Positions 61,906 to 64,000 of a stretch of 64,000 nt of DNA are shown here, in pieces. How positions within the stretch are numbered: position 1 is the stretch's first letter; every line of letters starts with the position of its first letter. Under the pieces are notes generated by a model. It saw nothing but the letters and a program-made list of their open reading frames with translations, made no database searches and was not told where the DNA came from. The position numbers and the translations under genes were made by a program. Source of the stretch: Alteromonas macleodii (lineage in GTDB: Bacteria; Pseudomonadota; Gammaproteobacteria; Enterobacterales; Alteromonadaceae); assembly GCF_903772925.1 (NCBI RefSeq), contig NZ_LR812090.1, positions 748,629 to 812,628 of the forward strand, given 5' to 3'.

Positions 61906-62349
61906 TTAACTTAATGCAGAAATAATCTCGTCGCTGGTTGTTGCACGGCGTATTGTTTTAATTGTTTCTTTGTCACTGAGCTTACCTGCTACGGTAGCCA
62001 GTGTTTGAAGGTGTCCTTCGGTTTGCTCTTCGGGAACGAGTAGCGCAAAAAATATGTCTACGGGCTTTTCATCTAGGGCATCAAAGTTGATAGCTGGTGT
62101 GCTTGTTACAACAATTGCTATTACCTTCTCAAGGCCAGCCAGGCGACCGTGAGGCAGTGCTATGCCGTTGCCAATACCCGTGCTACCCATACGTTCTCGA
62201 GCCATTAAGCTATTTAAAACCGTTGCCTGGTCGATGTTATCATTTTGCTTGGCAGCGATATCAGCGATGATCTCAAGAATTCGCTTTTTACTATTACACT
62301 GAACCGCACACTCGGTGCGGTCCAGACTTACGATGGCTTGTATATCCAT
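61906..62349 (-). CDS. ptsN: Nitrogen-regulatory PTS EIIA component PtsN
   Basis: 147 residues, EIIA-Ntr fold. The phosphorylated residue is His67 in GNGIALPHGRL; RERMGSTGIG precedes it. It controls potassium and phosphate systems rather than carrying sugar. 13 nt after hpf. Confidence 0.95.
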   Translation of the reverse strand: MDIQAIVSLDRTECAVQCNSKKRILEIIADIAAKQNDNIDQATVLNSLMARERMGSTGIGNGIALPHGRLAGLEKVIAIVVTSTPAINFDALDEKPVDIFFALLVPEEQTEGHLQTLATVAGKLSDKETIKTIRRATTSDEIISALS

Positions 62350-62362
62350 ACTTAATTAACTA

Positions 62363-62650
62363 CTAATGTTTTTTCAGTTTTTCCTTATGCTTGATTACCT
62401 GCCGGTCGAGTTTATCAACCATGCTGTCAATCGCCGCATACATGTCGGTATTTTCTGAGGATGCGAATACTTCAGCGCCACTTAAATGAACAGTCGCTTC
62501 GGCTTTTTGATTTAATTTTTCAACGTTCAGGATGACATGCACATTAGAAATGTGATCAAAGTGACGTTCAAGTTTGCTGAACTTCGTATCGACATAATTA
62601 CGCAAAGAGTCGGTGATTTCGACATGATGACCAGTGAGGTTGATTTGCAT
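62363..62650 (-). CDS. hpf: Ribosome hibernation promoting factor (short HPF)
   Basis: 95 residues, the short form without the dimerisation tail. MQINLTGHHVEITDSLRNYVDTKFSKLERHF is the typical start and the basic C-terminus (RQVIKHKEKLKKH) is present. With RMF it forms inactive 100S ribosomes in stationary phase. Lies 30 nt after rpoN. Confidence 0.95.
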   Translation of the reverse strand: MQINLTGHHVEITDSLRNYVDTKFSKLERHFDHISNVHVILNVEKLNQKAEATVHLSGAEVFASSENTDMYAAIDSMVDKLDRQVIKHKEKLKKH

Positions 62651-62680
62651 ATTTCGTCTTCCTTATATATTTAAGCCTAG

Positions 62681-64000
62681 TTAAATAAGGCTTTTGCGTT
62701 GGTTCGACGGTGGGATCGATAACGATTCCCGATATTTTGCTATTGTTCGCCGAGCGACTTTTATGCCTTGCTCTGCCAACAACGAAGCAATCTTGCTATC
62801 ACTTAGCGGCTTGCTAGGATTTTCCGCAGCCACTAACTTCTTGATCAATGCACGAATCGCTGTAGATGAACATTCACCACCTGACTCAGTTGCTACGTGG
62901 CTTGAGAAGAAATACTTCAATTCGAAGATACCACGAGGCGTATGCATATACTTTTGCGTTGTCACACGGGAAATAGTCGATTCGTGCATATCTACCATTT
63001 CTGCGACATCATTTAGCACCATTGGTTTCATCATTTCCGGGCCGTGCTCAAAAAAGCCCATTTGCTGCTGCACAATACAATTTGCGACCTTCATTAAGGT
63101 ATCGTTACGAGATTCAAGGCTCTTTATGAACCACTTGGCCTCTTGCATGTGTGAGCGGATGAATTGTGAATCGCTACTGTTCTTAGCACGGCGACTCATT
63201 GCTGCGTACTGTTGATTTACGCTTAATTTCGGCAGACTGTCGGGGTTCAGCTCAACCACCCAACGGCCATTTTTCTTGGTTACTGAGACATCAGGAATAA
63301 CGTACTCAGGCTCTTTAGTAACTAAAGCACTACCTGGGCGAGGATTCAAGGTTTGAAGTAAACGCATTGCTTCGCGCAGCTGATCTTCTTTTAATCGGCT
63401 CTTACGCATTAGGGTGCGGTAGTCTTTACTGCTCAGTAAATCTGAATATTCCTCAATAAGCTGCTTCGCTTCAGAAAGCCACGGCGTGTCTTCTGAAAAC
63501 TGGCGCAATTGCACCATAAGACATTCTTGAGGGGTACGAGAACCTGAACCAATGGGGTCGAACATTTGAATGCGCTTAAGTACACATTCTATTTCGTCCA
63601 TTTCGATAGGCTCTTCAAGATCATCATCGTTGACCGCTTCTAAGATATCGTCAAGAGTAACGGTCAAATAACCTGATTCGTCAATCGAATCGATGATTGC
63701 AGTAGCAATGGCGCGGTCAGTATCCGAAAAATGAGTGAGGCGCATTTGCCAAAGCAAGTGCTCTTGGATGTCTTCAGTGGTTTCACCTTGAAAGATTTGT
63801 TCATCATCATTAGATGGACCAGGTGCAGGCGCAGAAGAAGCGGAATAATACTCATCCCAAGTGCTGTCGATAGGTAGCTCATCGGGAAGGTCATTCTTCT
63901 CCAGTGCATCTCCTGCTTCTAGCGTGTCGCTTGATGCAGAAGCTGTCGCTTCAGCAGCGCTATCGTCACTATCGACATTGTTCTTTTCTACTTGTGGCTC
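62681..64000 (-). CDS. rpoN: RNA polymerase sigma-54 factor RpoN, partial
   Basis: 439 residues are in the window; the reading frame stays open to base 64000, so the N-terminus (region I, the core-interacting Gln-rich part) lies outside. The TTG at 63757 is not the start: upstream, in frame, [13 protein letters not shown] aligns with E. coli ELPLDASWD. The core-binding region (about 85-265 here) starts [18 protein letters not shown]; the HTH (about 330-395) contains [15 protein letters not shown]; the RpoN box is [10 protein letters not shown] near the C-terminus, which ends SNQRKSLI. First of the hpf-ptsN-rapZ-npr cluster. Confidence 0.96.
   Translation of the reverse strand, partial: EPQVEKNNVDSDDSAAEATASASSDTLEAGDALEKNDLPDELPIDSTWDEYYSASSAPAPGPSNDDEQIFQGETTEDIQEHLLWQMRLTHFSDTDRAIATAIIDSIDESGYLTVTLDDILEAVNDDDLEEPIEMDEIECVLKRIQMFDPIGSGSRTPQECLMVQLRQFSEDTPWLSEAKQLIEEYSDLLSSKDYRTLMRKSRLKEDQLREAMRLLQTLNPRPGSALVTKEPEYVIPDVSVTKKNGRWVVELNPDSLPKLSVNQQYAAMSRRAKNSSDSQFIRSHMQEAKWFIKSLESRNDTLMKVANCIVQQQMGFFEHGPEMMKPMVLNDVAEMVDMHESTISRVTTQKYMHTPRGIFELKYFFSSHVATESGGECSSTAIRALIKKLVAAENPSKPLSDSKIASLLAEQGIKVARRTIAKYRESLSIPPSNQRKSLI

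Noticed and set aside
62681..63757. TTG at 63757 as the start of a short sigma-54
   Set aside because: The same frame stays open to the window edge and its translation there aligns with the known RpoN N-terminal half.
1..64000. tRNA genes, CRISPR arrays, insertion sequences and prophage
   Set aside because: No cloverleaf-like segment with a T-loop, no regularly spaced repeats, no transposase and no phage structural gene could be recognised by eye.

Overview
The window reads as one contiguous chromosomal segment of a marine gammaproteobacterium of the Alteromonadales, most likely Alteromonas or a close relative (inference from protein similarity recalled from memory, the gene orders, and the moderate, even GC content; no database was searched). 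Gene density is high. I found no tRNA or rRNA gene, no insertion sequence, no prophage and no CRISPR array.

Layout. (1) 1-12 kb: two different AcnB-type aconitases (240-3050 and 7411-10023) enclose a group of exported proteins: a secreted nucleosidase, a secreted esterase with TPRs, a small lipoprotein and a periplasmic ATP-dependent DNA ligase (LigE type). A DUF192 protein and aspartokinase lysC follow. (2) 12-15 kb: a SOUL haem-binding-like protein and a chemotaxis receptor. (3) 15-22 kb, minus strand: the conserved lptD-surA-pdxA-rsmA-apaG-apaH operon, with a sigma-E-like promoter in front of lptD. (4) 22-34 kb, plus strand: djlA-xerD-dsbC-recJ, a small unknown gene, recO-pdxJ-acpS, and rlmD-relA-mazG. 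(5) 34-43 kb, accessory: a siderophore-type TonB-dependent receptor with a Fur-box-like palindrome and a PepSY membrane protein, a DUF454 protein, a class I HMG-CoA reductase, a second TonB receptor with a His-rich N-terminus, and a TPR protein. (6) 43-56 kb: the conserved rplM-rpsI / petABC / sspAB block, split by an 8-kb cassette (44.4-52.0 kb) that encodes an ECF sigma factor, a FecR anti-sigma factor, an STN-domain TonB receptor, a secreted M14 carboxypeptidase and a secreted AbgB-like M20 amidohydrolase. (7) 56-59 kb: two adjacent spondin-domain exported proteins, one a lipoprotein with a collagen-like Gly-X-Y stalk, divergent from an OmpR-type regulator whose receiver domain has lost its phosphorylation residues. 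(8) 59-64 kb, minus strand: mgtE, then the nitrogen-PTS cluster npr-rapZ-ptsN-hpf-rpoN; rpoN runs off the window end.

The most interesting system is the cassette in (6). Its sigma gene and its receptor gene each carry the same bipartite element (GGAGGG, 12 nt, CTGCGTATTAA) 31-37 nt before the start codon, which is what a shared promoter for the cassette's own ECF sigma factor would look like. No Fur-like site is visible there, and the two enzymes are both exported zinc-type hydrolases of families that cleave glutamate or amide bonds. The simplest reading is a surface-signalled scavenging system for a peptide-like or aminoacyl-aromatic compound (perhaps a folate breakdown product) rather than for iron. 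The substrate is inference; the promoter repeat and the gene arrangement are visible directly.
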